NCBI GenBank assembly: GCA_027924585.1
Contig: BSBM01000199.1
Coordinates: 11,109,001-11,173,000, forward strand
Reading direction: 5' to 3'
From: Larix kaempferi
Taxonomy: Eukaryota; Streptophyta; Pinopsida; Pinales; Pinaceae
DNA length: 64,000 nt
Shown: piece by piece, positions 33,368-45,499 of the stretch
Numbering within the stretch: position 1 is the first letter of the stretch
How the letters are laid out: the number at the start of each line of letters is the position of its first letter
Position numbers and translations under genes: made by a program
Notes under the pieces: generated by a model
Seen by the model: only the letters and a program-made list of their open reading frames with translations
What the model was told of the DNA's origin: nothing
Database searches by the model: none

Positions 33368-34855
33368 TACACCCCCTCTTATATAGAACTTCGTCCCGAA
33401 GTTAATTTTGTTCTTGTACTTTCGATGCTAGGCTTTATCTTCAGTTCTATTCTCATCTTCATGTCATTGTATTCTATTTTTCTCCAACAATCATGGCTAT
33501 AAGTACAAGGGGTTCAAGTCATTAGTTCCTATATCATCTAGTATGGTTACAATACACCCTCAGGAAGTTAATCGTAACTACGCCTCATATCAATCCGATA
33601 ATACATTGCATAATTGTCAGTCCCAACTGGATTTCCTATATCTCATGTTCGTTCACGTGGGTCTATGATGTTCATAATTTCAACAAGCTACATTGCGTCA
33701 ATAGCCACCTAATAATTTATTAACATAACAATTCCACGTAAGGTTTCAAATTTATTTCGTTATTCTCCCTTTTAGGAAAGTCACGGTTTTTAACAAATCA
33801 GGAGAGACCCCCCAAGAGTCCAAAAACTAAATTCCAAACGATTTCTTCCAAATCTCCAAATGTTTTAATAATGTTGGTTCTCAATTTCATCAGACTCAAG
33901 TCGTCGAAATATAGTGACTTAATCAAACACACTGAAGTATAACTCTTAGACCTTCCATTAGTAATGTCATGTCCAAGTCAATGAGCTTACCACATCCTTT
34001 CCTCATTTTATCATTTTTGTTGTCATAGGATCACTTTGTCGGACCCATCAATTTGCACTACGTGTGTTTTCTTTACCTCATCGAGTTCCATCTCGAGGTT
34101 AGTTGTCCTTTCATCAAGGTTTGATCATGATCTCCAGTTAGTTTCATTACAATCAGTTCATTGCGTTGAAAATATCTTTACACCGTTTTTCTAAATTCGT
34201 CTTCGTTTGGTCCCTTTCGGTGGACTTGCCAGGTTTTATCTTATGTTTCTATAGTCTCATTGAGTCTTATCATCAGAACTAGTCGTCTCTTGATTAAGTT
34301 GTGCACCATCAGGTGGTTAGCATCATTGCTTTCATCTCATTGTGATGATCATCTCCATACTTTTTCTTTTTTTTTACAAACATAGTCATGATGCATAATG
34401 AGTGCCCCCACGTTCAAATCATCACAATAGTCATATTGATATTTCATTTTCCAATTTCTTACTTTATTTACACTTGCGAACATATGTCGAAGTCTTGGCA
34501 AGTATGTATTTTTGTGTTATGACGATCAGAATCACCATGTTTTATTCCTTCGTTAATTGATCATTGGACCCATTCACTAGTTTTCTCACCGTGGCTATGT
34601 TCCTAAAGTCACAAGTCACCGAATAAAAGATCCCCTTCTTTTTCTTTTTTTTACAATTTCTTGATGAACTACCATTTATTGTTCATATTTGATTTTCAAT
34701 TTCACAATATTTTAACATTCATCTAATTCCCATATATGTATGAAAAATTTCCCCTCTTCAAATTACAATATCCTTCATATATATAATATATATTTATATT
34801 TTCTCTCCTTTTCAACCATCCTTTACACATGAAATAACTTTAGAGTATCCACCAT

Positions 34856-34886
<31 letters not shown>

Positions 34887-36200
34887 CATAACTTCTTTAT
34901 TTATCATTCATATATATATATAAAGGATAACAATCCTTTATATATAATAACATTTATTTTTATAGTTCTCTTCCCACTATGAGACCATTACAAATATAAG
35001 TATAATCAATTAAATTTAAATTCGTCAATCAAAACTTCAACCTCCATTAAAATATCAATCTCTTGAATTCTATAAATGAAACTTCAATAGATAAAAGAGG
35101 GAAATTTTAACTTTCACTTAAGTAAGAAGTTTTTATCTTTTCAAATTCATTTATTTATATAAAAAAATGTTCATATAATTATTTCATTTTATTCCATTTA
35201 TATAAATACAAATAACTAAATTGATTTCTGCTGAAAAAAAAAAAAAACTAAATCGATTCAATCAATTTATGAAAATATCAACACTATTTTCATTTCAATT
35301 TATTTATTTACAAATTCCCATAAGATCCTAACACGTGCATATATAATCTTAATATCTCATTGTGTATATATACAATTTTCTTAACAATTAATGCAATTAA
35401 CACATCATATTTTTGAGGTTTTTGTTTGTTTTTTTTTTTTTTTTTTAAATCCACTAACAAATTATTTCGTCTAATTCAAGTTATAACGTTGAGCAATATA
35501 TATATCAACATTTTGCAATTTTTTTTTTTTCTCCTAAATATACTACAAAGCATAATCATACATTAAACTAGGCTACCAAAGATTTACAATAAGTATTTCT
35601 TGTGATCTCTAATGTTCTATAACTTATTTAAATCCTACCACCACCATATGGAATATAAAAGAGATCATGATTGACGTTAAGTTTGAATGAGATAAAAGAA
35701 CAAAGTTTAAAGTAATGAAACTTTTAATTTATGTAATTTGATATGCATTATATTCACCTAAAAATTAAGTCTTTTTAACTTAAAATATAACATTTAACTA
35801 TGACCACCCTTTTTTTTTTTTCACTTCTAACCCATAATGGAGTGACAAAACTTACTAACTTCTTTTCCTTGACCAAAGTCGTTAGCAAATAACTTGTTTC
35901 TAAAGTTGACTTCCTATCAACTATTGATAAGATGATATATATATATATATATATACTTCGGTGGCTTCATAACTAGGTTAGTTGTCATATACATTTACCA
36001 ATATCTTATTGATATCATTGATGTGAGTTTATAACTATCATTTTCTAGCTAAAAGTAAAGTTATATCAAGACAAACCATCATTCTTATCGAAAATTTAAA
36101 CACATTGACATGTTATATCACTAACACTTCGTAATTAAAACATACTTTATCATATGAGACAATCTGTCCCTAAACAAATGAGTAAGCGTTATTCTTTATT
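33368..36200 (-). other. 3' internal region of the composite element (no gene)
   Basis: AT-rich. The first bases on the minus strand are a polypurine tract preceded by a second ACTTCGGGACGAAGTTCTA block like that at 33018-33040. (TA)n runs occur at 34853-34877 and 35936-35957, and long T tracts near 35427-35446, 35520 and 35811. No protein similarity seen; the 90-codon frame at 33230-33502 crosses the LTR border and is not a gene. Confidence 0.6.
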
Positions 36201-38540
36201 CTTTAATTTTTTTGTTTTTTTAACGACAGGATTTATATAAATAGAGCAACACAGCTCTCAACCGCTCGGCTTGACAACGATCAGATTCTTCATCCATGTG
36301 GCGCTGAGCATTAAACACCAATTGATGACCATGTCGACGACACCCCTATACCAATCTTTAACTTAAAGTTTAGGTTAATTCCCTGAAATCAGCAGGAGAT
36401 TCATCACAATCTATTGAGAGGTAACCATACAATTTGAAGGACTGGACGAAAAACTATATGGAGCTCGGATGACCGGAGAAAGGTTAAGATGTGGGGTGGT
36501 TAATGCAGCGGCGGAAGAGTAGAGACAATGACCGAGATTTCGCTAAAGAATATTACATGGTGATTACGAGATCACAATTCCATGTGTCATCGAGCGTTGT
36601 ACACAGCCTGCTGACTTCAACATACCCAATGTGTTTCTGCCAGCAATGAAGGAGATCTGATACTGTACAATGCGCCAGCCAACAAATCAGATTATCCTCA
36701 TCGGTTACCACCGCCACTGTGTATCGACTAAGCTAGAGTGTGGAAACTTGTTCAAGATACAACAAAAGGAGAAGGCCGCAGGGTCACCACAAGGCATCGC
36801 CAGGGGTCTGGAGTGCGATTTAATAATTCGTAATTTGCAATCAGGATTATAATCCGCAATAAGTATATCGAATCGAGTGTTACACGGAAATTTAAACCGA
36901 TCCTAACGTGCAAATACGAGGAATAGGTCTATACCCGTTATCATCTGACACCGAATGAATGAATAACACAGATTTAGGTTCATATAACTGTAAAACTTGA
37001 TAATGCGATGGTTAAGGAAAGAGCTAGCAGACATGTGCTACAGTCTTCTCTTGATCTGCGGCGATATTCTCCAGATACGTGGCATCCAATGTAAGCGTAA
37101 GGATTAATTAAACCTCAAGCTACCATCTAAACCGCTATCGGCTAAAGTTAATCAGTCAGGAGCAGAGACGCGACGGTGGAGAAATTGAACCAGGAACAGA
37201 AATGCCAAAATATACATAAAGCGCTTCAGGTAGAGTCTAAACACAACTGTAACATACGCTTCTAAAGCAGAAAATCATGATGTTACAGTTGAGGGAAATA
37301 AATACTCTGTTATTAAAAAGAAGACAAAAAAATGGAGTCTGCATCCTTCGTTGCCACCCACTTATCTGTAAGTATCTACCGCTCTGAACATTAAAATGCA
37401 ATCGTTACCAAAATGGCGCCGTCATCTGCGCTGATGGAAGCAGAGAGTATGCCGATCATGCTATTCGCTCGCCCGAGACTATCTCCGGATGTCCAATCTC
37501 TAGGAATTTCATGGTTCTCTGTCGCTGATCGCAGGTATCTTTTCAGAAGAAGAGTTAAGAGAGAGAGACATACGAATGAGATTGCGGTCTGGAATCAAGA
37601 ATGGTAACACAGGAGTTGAGCAGCCAATGGTGCACTGTTCGGAGTGGTTTGCAGGAGTCCGGTAGATCTACACTTTTTGATAGTCGAAGGTCGGTTATAA
37701 ATTCTCAATTATTAAGGTATATGAAGAGCTTTAAAATAGCTTGAGTGTTAAGACGAGTGACTAGAGTGAAACATCCAAATCGATTTCTTAATCAGTACAG
37801 CAAAAATATAAAACCATTATAATGTTTAAAATAGTGGGTATCGCAGCAAGGATTTCTTTGCCAACAAGGTGGTTAGTTTCCTAAAGACAATAGGGCATAA
37901 TCTGACCCTGCAGCCGGCGAATTGTCATTTTGAACTATACGTAATTGAATTTATATAATAAAAAGAAGAAAAATAAAATTTAAAAGAAACCTTTTAAAAC
38001 AGTCAAACGATTTAAGTTCCTAGCTTTTAGCTCAGCGAATAAACCAAGATGGAGGAACACGACTACTCAATAATTTAAGGGAATTACAGCTTTGAGAGGG
38101 ACGCTCTCAACAAAGGGGGAAGCAATCCAATCAAGTCAGAGTTCAAGGATAGCTTAAACATGCAATTCATAAATCTGAATTGTTTCTGTCCGTAAAGGCA
38201 CACTCAGAATATATAACATGCCCCTTCCAAATCGAACAAATTTCTCTCTTAACCGTATTTGTTTCAATAGTTTTCCAAAGACAAAATTAAGTAAGCATTA
38301 GTAGAGTATGGCAGTGTGAATCCTTCACAATCGGTGCAGAAGGGATAATCTACCACAAAGTCATCAAGAAGCATCTACTCAGTTTCAGACACAGATCCTT
38401 TTGTAAAAGTGGCTCTAATGCTGGAATCGGATTTGGAAATTCAGTCGAAGTCTATAATTCTCACAACTGGGCATGGAGGGTGGATCCAGAACAGAGTATT
38501 AAACAAATAGACACGACGGGGTAAAATTTCAGTGCCCACA
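36201..38540 (-). other. 5' internal region of the composite element (no recognised gene)
   Basis: Less AT-rich than its surroundings. Directly after the 5' LTR the minus strand reads TGTGGGCACTGAAATTTTAC; I could not match this to a tRNA. A TATA-like TTATATAAATAG occurs on the plus strand at 36232-36243. A 64-codon plus frame (37413-37607) with a GCAG|GTATC donor-like site is noted but unsupported. Position suggests a leader or replaced gag. Confidence 0.45.
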
Positions 38541-41500
38541 GGTCGGTTCCATCATCCATGTTTTTTTTTTCTTTCTTTTTAGACAAGTCTTGAATAAGGA
38601 AGACCTGAAAAGACAGAGATCTACGCAATGTAGGGGTGAGGCGTGATACCTCGACCGTGATAAAGGCATACACAACCATATTCAAATACTTGATCCGGTT
38701 TTGGATTTCCGTGATCTACACAACACAGTGACAGGGATCTGAAAGAACATTGAACAAAGACAAACTAGGTATAATACAAATCCATTTTTCAGAGCATAAA
38801 CAGAGGTTCTATGAACACTTGAACAGAGACGAACTGGGTATATCATAGTTCAATTTTTTGAATATAGACAAAGACATGACAACTAATTAGAGATCAATTA
38901 AATAGATCGTGAAGTTGAGAAGCTGAATTTCCATCATAACTATTTAAATCATGTAGAAAATATATTTTGCATAAATCTATACTTGTCTGTTTCATCCGAC
39001 TGTAACACACGAAATATCATTTAAATAAATTGATGCATTCCTATTCACATACTCAGCCATATAGACTTTTAACAAAGAACAATTACAGAAACTAAATGAA
39101 CCTACTTGTGATGATCAGTCGTACGATGGGGAGCGCGTTGGAGTATCGCCTGATCTGGATCAATTCTCGCTTGACGAATCACCTTAACTGAAGAAGTAGC
39201 TACTTCGGTCGGATGTATATTCCCACGAAGACCATAGCTCCAATATCGCTGTCGGTCTCCATGAATCACCGACAAGACCTCTCGATTTTACCACAGATCC
39301 CTGATAAATATATGAGTCCGGTGCCCTCAAGGCTCGACCGGCTCTGATACCAAATGTAGGACCCCTCCTTTAGGGTCTCCTTGAACTAAACCTTAAACTT
39401 TAACAACTTCATACAAACAAATTAGCCATCATAGTTATTGGAAAAATAAAATAAAAAGCGTGAATAATTTAACAAAAATAACCAAAACCTTAACCTGTCA
39501 ACCCGATCCGGCTGGTCCATTGTCGCCTTCGTCTTCCGTACGATCCCTCTAGCAAAGCTCGTTTAACCATAGGCGAAGCAACCGTTAGCTCTGCCACCCA
39601 ACCATAGGCTCATGCTTTCAGTCGCATGGCCTCCCCCGAGCTTTGGGTCGTAGAGCTCACACAAGTATTTCAGAAATTCAGCTTGGGCTTCCCTTCCCAC
39701 CAGGATTTCTAAGCCAAACCCTTAGATAGCAGCAAGTCTTTGAGGCATTCGAAAATTACTACAATTGTCCAAATTATGGGCCCCTTACCCATTCCCCAAG
39801 CCTTCCTTATATAGGAAAATCTCATGCAACACATGTCGCTTCATGCATAATTACATATTTTTAATTAATTATTTAATTAAAACACTCACCCATCCAAGTG
39901 TCAGTTTCTCTGGGAAGTGCACCAACACCCCTAAGTTTGCTCTAGTTTGTCCCCCAGATATTTTAATTAACTCCTAGCTTTTAGTTGACTAGGTGTCTAA
40001 TCTTAGGATTCTATTTTGCTCCTAAATAATGATTTCTATTATTTTAAATGCTCAACAAAAATAACTATTCATGTGCAAATGCCTAAATTATTTTTATGCA
40101 TTTGCTAAGTAATAATCTAGAGTTATTCTCGTAAGTTTTTATGCAGTTAAATTTAACAATCAAACTCACTAGGATCACGATGCCGCGCCGTTGGGCTCCT
40201 AGTTCCTTAATTTTAATTCCCTGACATGGCACCACTCCGTCGGGTCCAGTCATCCATGGTTTCCATTCCTTGGCATGGTACCCGCATCGTTGGGTCCTTG
40301 CGTCCATTCTTTCCGTTCTCGACAGGGTACCGCATCGTCGGGCCCTTCTGCCACCATCTTTCCGTTTTGACTTGCGGGAACTCTTGTAGGGATTTTAGGA
40401 ATCGTTACCATCCATCCTCCGTCTACATGCTATCTAGGGACTAATGGCGCTGAGGAGTGAGTCCGTTCTCAATGCGCACCCCTCAACTCGTACGTGACCA
40501 GCTCCGTTGTGGCCCACCTCGTACGCTCTCACGCATTCCTCTTGAGCAAGCGGATCAGTGCTTATCTGCTCATGCGTGGTATTCTTGTCGGAAGTCGAAA
40601 TCGTCGTCGCTCCCCCTATGTGTGATTTACTCGTACTCTACGACCCTTCATATTCCTTTGTGTGTCCGTTGGTGAACCGTTTCACCTGTCGCTACACACA
40701 TTTCTCACAAACGTAAATTAGTAGCACTGTCCTCAATAATCACAATTTGGTTTATAAATCTGTTGCTTCATTAAGCATCTATAATTTACTTAATCATTAC
40801 TCTTTTGTCTAATCACATAATCAATTGCACAACTAGTCGTTAAGCATCATTCATATGTATAGTTTTCATATCAGAGTTAATCGTTAAACAACAAGAAATT
40901 GTCCATTCACAATAACTACCCAAATGCACATATATCAATCAATCGTAATCATAAATATACTCAAAATAAAATCATAGGGTTATTTTATTAATGCTTCAAA
41001 TAGTCAGGTGAGTTAGCAGGTTCCCTCAATGTCTAAAGTAGTCTAAGGGCACTATATACACCAGGATTTCTAAGCCAAACCCTTAGATAGCAGCAAGTCT
41101 TTGAGGCATTCGAAAATTACGACAATCGTCCAAATTATGGGCCCCTTACCCATTCCCCAAGCCTTCCTTATAAAGGAAAATCTCATGCGACACATGTCGC
41201 TTCATGCATAATTACATTTTTTTAATTAATTATTTAATTAAAACACTCACCCATCCAAGTGTCAGTTTCTCTGGGAAGTGCACCAACACCCCTAAGTTTG
41301 CTCTAGTTTGTCCCCCAGATATTTTAATTAACTCCTAGCTTTTAGTTGACTAGGTGTCTAATCTTAGGATTCTATTTTGCTCCTAAATAATGATTTCTAT
41401 TATTTTAAATGCTCAACAAAAATAACTATTCATGTGCAAATGCCTAAATTATTTTTATGCATTCGCTAAGTAATAATCTAGAGTTATTCTCGTAAGTTTT

Positions 41501-42776
41501 TATGCAGTTAAATTTAACAATCAAACTCACTAGGATCACGGTGCCGCACCGTTGGGCTCCTAGTTCCTTAATTTTAATTCCCTGACATGGCACCACTCCG
41601 TCGGGTCTAGTCATCCATGGTTTCCATTCCTTGGCATGGTACCGCATCGTTGGGTCCTTGAGTCCATTCTTTCCGTTCTCGACAGGGTACCGCATCGTCG
41701 GGCCCTTCTGCCACCATCTTTCCGTTTTGACTTGCAGGAACTCTTGTAGGGATTTTAGGAATCTTTACCATCCATCCTCCGTCTACATGCTATCTAGGGA
41801 CTAATGGCGCTGAGGAGTGATTCCGTTCTCACTGCACGCCCCTCAACTCGTACGTGACCAGCTCCATCGTGGCCCACCTCGTACGCTCTCACGCATTCCT
41901 CTTGAGCAAGCGGATCAGTGCTTATCTGCTCATGCGTGGTATTCTTGTCGGAAGTCGACATCGTCGTCGCTCCCCCTATGTGTGATTTACTCGTACTCTA
42001 CGACCCTTCATATTCCTTTGTGTGTCCGTTGGTGAACCGTTTCACCTGTCGCTACACACATTTCTCACAAACGTAAATTAGTAGCACTGTCCTCAATAAT
42101 CACAATTTGGTTTATAAATCTGTTGCTTCATTAAGCATCTATAATTTACTTAATCATTACTCTTTTGTCTAATCACATAATCAATTGCACAACTAGTCGT
42201 TAAGCATCATTCATATGTACAGTTTTCATATCAGAGTTAATCGTTAAACAACAAGAAATTGTCCATTCACAATAACTACCCAAATGCACATATATCAATC
42301 AATCGTAATCATAAATATACTCAAAATAAAATCATAGGGTTATTTTATTAATGCTTCAAATAGTCAGGTGAGTTAGCAGGTTCCCTCAATGTCTAAAGTA
42401 GTCTAAGGGCACTACATACACCCCTACTTATTTAGAACTTCGTCCCGAAGTTCAGAATAAAAAAAATGGAAAGCTATGATGCATCTCAGTTACGTCCTCC
42501 CAAGTTGCAGAGCTAAGACTGTAACTGTCCTACTGCACTTTGACTTGATCAATCCAGGCTAATCATTAAGCAAGAACTAACCAATCAATTATCCGACTCC
42601 ACACATATAATTTAATTCCTTAATTCATTTATCAATTATTGTCGTCATTCACATCTTCAGGTTTTCCTCCATCTTTTAAGACATATCAAGGCTCAAGAAA
42701 CCACTTTATTGAAGTTGTTCGGATGGGTCACTCGACAGGTGCCCTTAAGGTCCACAGTCATTTTAGGGGCATTACA
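38541..42776 (-). repeat. 5' composite LTR, with 1361-bp internal tandem duplication
   Basis: Same order as the 3' copy: leader 38541-39339, inner primer site 39340-39352, inner LTR 39355-41056, then a partial second LTR 41063-42416, Pol end and polypurine tract about 42417-42560, and outer LTR start to 42776. The extra LTR piece is a tandem copy of the segment starting at 39702. Confidence 0.85.
39702..42422. repeat. 1361-bp tandem duplication within the 5' composite LTR
   Basis: Unit 1 is 39702-41062 and unit 2 is 41063-42422. The junction shows a shared CACC: 41059-41062 matches both the polypurine side (TACACC) and the LTR-internal side (CCCACC before AGGATTTC). Absent from the 3' composite LTR, so it arose after, or during, the last insertion. 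Confidence 0.85.
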
Positions 42777-43137
42777 GCTTGAGCTCCTGTACTTTCGCAT
42801 ACTGCTAAAAAGTTACTTCGGCTTCCGCCTTCTTCTTCTTGCATTTCTCATGGATTGCAAAATGACTATGCTTTTCAATGTTAAATACAAAAACCATTGA
42901 ATGGCTTCACTTGGAACCTACCAAGTAAAGTTAAAGACTGTAATTAAATTTCTAAGTGACATCTACCTAAAAACTTGACTTTTGAGCTACTATTTAGCCA
43001 CTTAAATATGGTGAGACGTGAACTCCATATCCTGACATACTGACTGACATTACAGAATAACAGATTGACTGACTTAATGACTGACAGAGTCTGCGCAGAC
43101 TAGATACACAATCATCTCATAATTAATATTTCCAACA
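42777..43137 (-). repeat. Start of a Copia 3' LTR, cut by the composite element
   Basis: The minus strand begins TGTTGGAAATATTAATT at 43137, just after the purine tract AAGGCAGAG. It contains clustered TGACTGAC words and a perfect 12-bp palindrome GTCTGCGCAGAC (43089-43100). Interrupted at 42777 by the composite element; the remainder is inferred at and below 30492. Confidence 0.75.
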
Positions 43138-43293
43138 CTCTGCCTTAATTATGAGCACTTGGAATTACATTAGAAACGAAATTATCAAAACACTTCAGAG
43201 CTAGAATTGACTGTGAAAATATAAGTCATTTGCATAATTAACAACTCCTAAACTGCGCATATACCGAAAATTTTCTTTTGTCAATGGTTTTAT

Positions 43294-44148
43294 CACGAGG
43301 GCTTCATTAGCTAGGAAATATCACATCACGTCCATTCATATTGGTTATTTGAATACTCCTAAAAATCTCAAAAATATATTGCCCTATATTAAGGGATCAA
43401 GGGGGGTTTTTAATTTGACATAGTAATATAAATATTGGGGGCTATTATATTTGGGTGGGATAAGGAATAACCTCCAATTCATGGGATGGATTCATACCTC
43501 CAAATCATGGGCTCAATTCATACCTCCAAATCATGGGCTCAATTCATAACTCCAATTTATTAAGATTATAGAAAACATGAGCTCTATATGGATATACTTG
43601 TATTTACATGATATAAAATTGGTAGATTGGAAGGATGTGGTATGAAACATCTGCAATTCTCATATTTTCTAAGCATTTCACTAACTATTAGACTATCAGT
43701 ATTTTACATTCTTTGTTACATTGATCTCTTGATTGGGTTTCCTTTTACACATTTTTTCGTCCTCATTAATATTTCATTGGGTATTCCACTATCCAACTCT
43801 ACAAATTGATCAGTTGCCCTGCAATCCTGGTGGGATCATTATAAGCATTATACTATTATTTTATTTAGCATCATGTTTGCTTATACTAAGATCTGTTAGA
43901 GACACTCCTAGTTGTTACAACTTGATAATATGATATAAATGGGGTATTAAAAATGGGTTGATAAAAATGGATACCTACAATATTTGGTGAAATTATGGGT
44001 TTTCTTAATTGGAAAGGTATATTGGGAGGGGGGTTCAACAAAACAATTTTAGGAGACATTTTCCAATATTTAGTGAAATTAGGGATATTCTTTAATATCA
44101 TGTGAATGATCATTCTATGTAACAAGTTCACTGAGTGAACCGCCCGTG
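43294..44148. mobile_element. hAT-like MITE, 855 bp
   Basis: Flanked by 8-bp duplications GGTTTTAT (43286-43293) and GGTTTTGT (44149-44156), 7 of 8 identical. Imperfect terminal inverted repeats CACGAGGGCTTC and CACGGGCGGTTC match at 9 of 12. Removing it plus one duplication restores Copia text. Contains three 26-bp tandem units (43473-43550). No transposase. Confidence 0.7.
43473..43550. repeat. Three 26-bp tandem repeats in the MITE
   Basis: Unit TCCAAATCATGGGCTCAATT then CATACC, with the first copy more diverged. Confidence 0.8.
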
Positions 44149-44811
44149 GGTTTTGTAAATATTTCTACCAGCTGATCTTCAAACCTGCAAAAATCTAAAC
44201 AAATTTCTTTTTTATTTACCAATTCTCTGATGAAATGATGTAAATGGTGTCAATATTCTTGGTTCTTTTATGATACAAATGGTTCTTTGACAACGTAATG
44301 GCTGAATTGTTTTCGTAGTAAATTATTGTGGGTTCTTCCTGGCACTACGACACATCCTTTAACATTCTGCACATCCAAACAGATTGACATGCAGCGCTTG
44401 TAGCTGCGACATAATCTGGTTCTGTTGATGACAAAGTTACAATGGGTTGTTTCTTTGTTTCCCATGGCACTACTCTTGTACCAAAATGAAAGGTATACGC
44501 AGAGGCTATTTTCCTATCATCCTTACTTCTTGCGCAATCACTATCAGTGTATCCAACAAGTCTGAAATCTTTTGAAGTTGAGTACCGAATGCAAAAATAC
44601 ATTGTTCCACTGACATAACTCATAATTAGTTTACCTGCCTGCCAGTGTGAGTCTTTTGAGGTCTCCATGAACCTTGAGATCATACTTACTCCATACATTA
44701 TATCAATCCTTGTCGTAGTAAGATACATAAGACTTCCAACTAGCCTTTTGAACAGTGTGGGATGAACATTTGATCCATCTTCCTCGTTGCTTAATTTGAT
44801 CCATCCATCCA

Positions 44812-45330
44812 TCATAGATATCCTCTCTACTCAAACAACTTTCTACATAATTTGATCCATCTTGGGAAATGATAATTATCCTTAAGAGAGCATTTGTTGA
44901 GATTCTTGAAATCAACACACAACCTTATTTCTCCATTCTTTCTTCTGACATGGAACAAATTTGCAACCCATTTAGAGTAGCTAATATGAATTATTATTTT
45001 GTCATCTAATAACTTCTCACTTCCCTTTCTATAATGGGCAGCAGAATAGGATTTTTTTTCCTGAGTTTCTGCCTAAAAGGATTTGTTCCAAGCTTCAAAG
45101 GGATCTTATGATCAATTATTGATGTATCATAGGTTCTCATATCTTCATACCTCCATGAAAAAATATCTATATGTTCTTTAAAAATCTTGATGTATCTCTA
45201 TTTTACTTCAGTAGGTAGCTACTTGAAAAGTTTGATATTCTTGGGTGCCTCTTGAGTGCCAATATTTACCTCTTCGACATCATCTTCTTTTGGTTGGATT
45301 TTGGGGTTATGAGGAACATCATTCTTGTCA
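44812..45330 (-). pseudogene. Gypsy RT N-terminal fragment (second Tat/Ogre-like element)
   Basis: The minus strand reads FSWRYEDMRTYDTSIIDHK, LKLGTNPFRQKLRKKNP, ILLPIIERE, SKWVANLFHVRRKNGEI and RLCVDFKNLNK, then after frameshifts/stops VERISMMDG. It stops before the catalytic YxDD box, where Copia text begins in the same frame. Truncated and inactive. Confidence 0.85.
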
Positions 45331-45499
45331 AATAGCCTTTATATAGGAACTAGTCCTTTAGGAATGAAATTAATCTTCATCTGGTCAATCTTATGATTTT
45401 CTATTTTGTATTCCAACTTGACATCAATATCCTCTTTTTCTTGACTCTCTGTATCATCTTTTGTTTCTTATTCTTGATCAATGCAAGTACTGGAGAATT

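Larger units (their letters stand above)
30493..42776 (-). mobile_element. 12.3-kb non-autonomous LTR element with composite LTRs
   Basis: Near-identical blocks 30493-33367 and 38541-42776 lie in direct orientation and act as 3' and 5' LTR. On the minus strand they start TGTAATGCCCC and end GGAACCGACA (last base changed in the 5' copy). Exact target duplication GCTTG is at 30488-30492 and 42777-42781. Minus-strand AGAGGGGGTGTA (polypurine tract) abuts the 3' LTR start at 33368. Lengths agree: 2875 bp for the 3' LTR, and 4236 bp for the 5' LTR, which becomes 2875 after subtracting its 1361-bp tandem duplication. The internal 33368-38540 shows no gag or pol. The target was a Copia LTR. Confidence 0.85.
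43138..44811 (-). pseudogene. pol: Copia Pol C-terminal part (RNase H), interrupted by a MITE
   Basis: RNase H of a Ty1/Copia element. The minus strand reads HPTLFKRLVGSLMYLTTTR, VSMISRFMETSKDSHWQAG, YTDSDCARSKDDRK, KKQPIVTLSSTEPDYVAA and CQSVWMCRMLKDV (44345-44815). After stops it continues LSKNHLYHKRTKNID and, on removing the insert 43294-44148, EIFTKPLTKENFRYMRSL. The purine tract and 3' LTR follow. The protein is truncated upstream at about 44811, where it is joined to a Gypsy RT fragment. Confidence 0.88.

Noticed and set aside
37413-37607. 64-codon ORF with a donor-like GCAG|GTATC as first exon of a cellular gene
   Set aside because: No continuing exon, acceptor or similarity seen, and it lies in the internal region of a retroelement.
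40226-42035. Plus-strand ORFs repeated at 40226-40675 and 41817-42035
   Set aside because: They are the same stretch of inner LTR in duplicated copies, with frames broken by single-base differences.
30493-42776. Simple segmental duplication of two unrelated LTR blocks
   Set aside because: The outermost bases have LTR-type ends, an exact 5-bp duplication and equal lengths after correcting for one tandem unit; an LTR pair explains this better.
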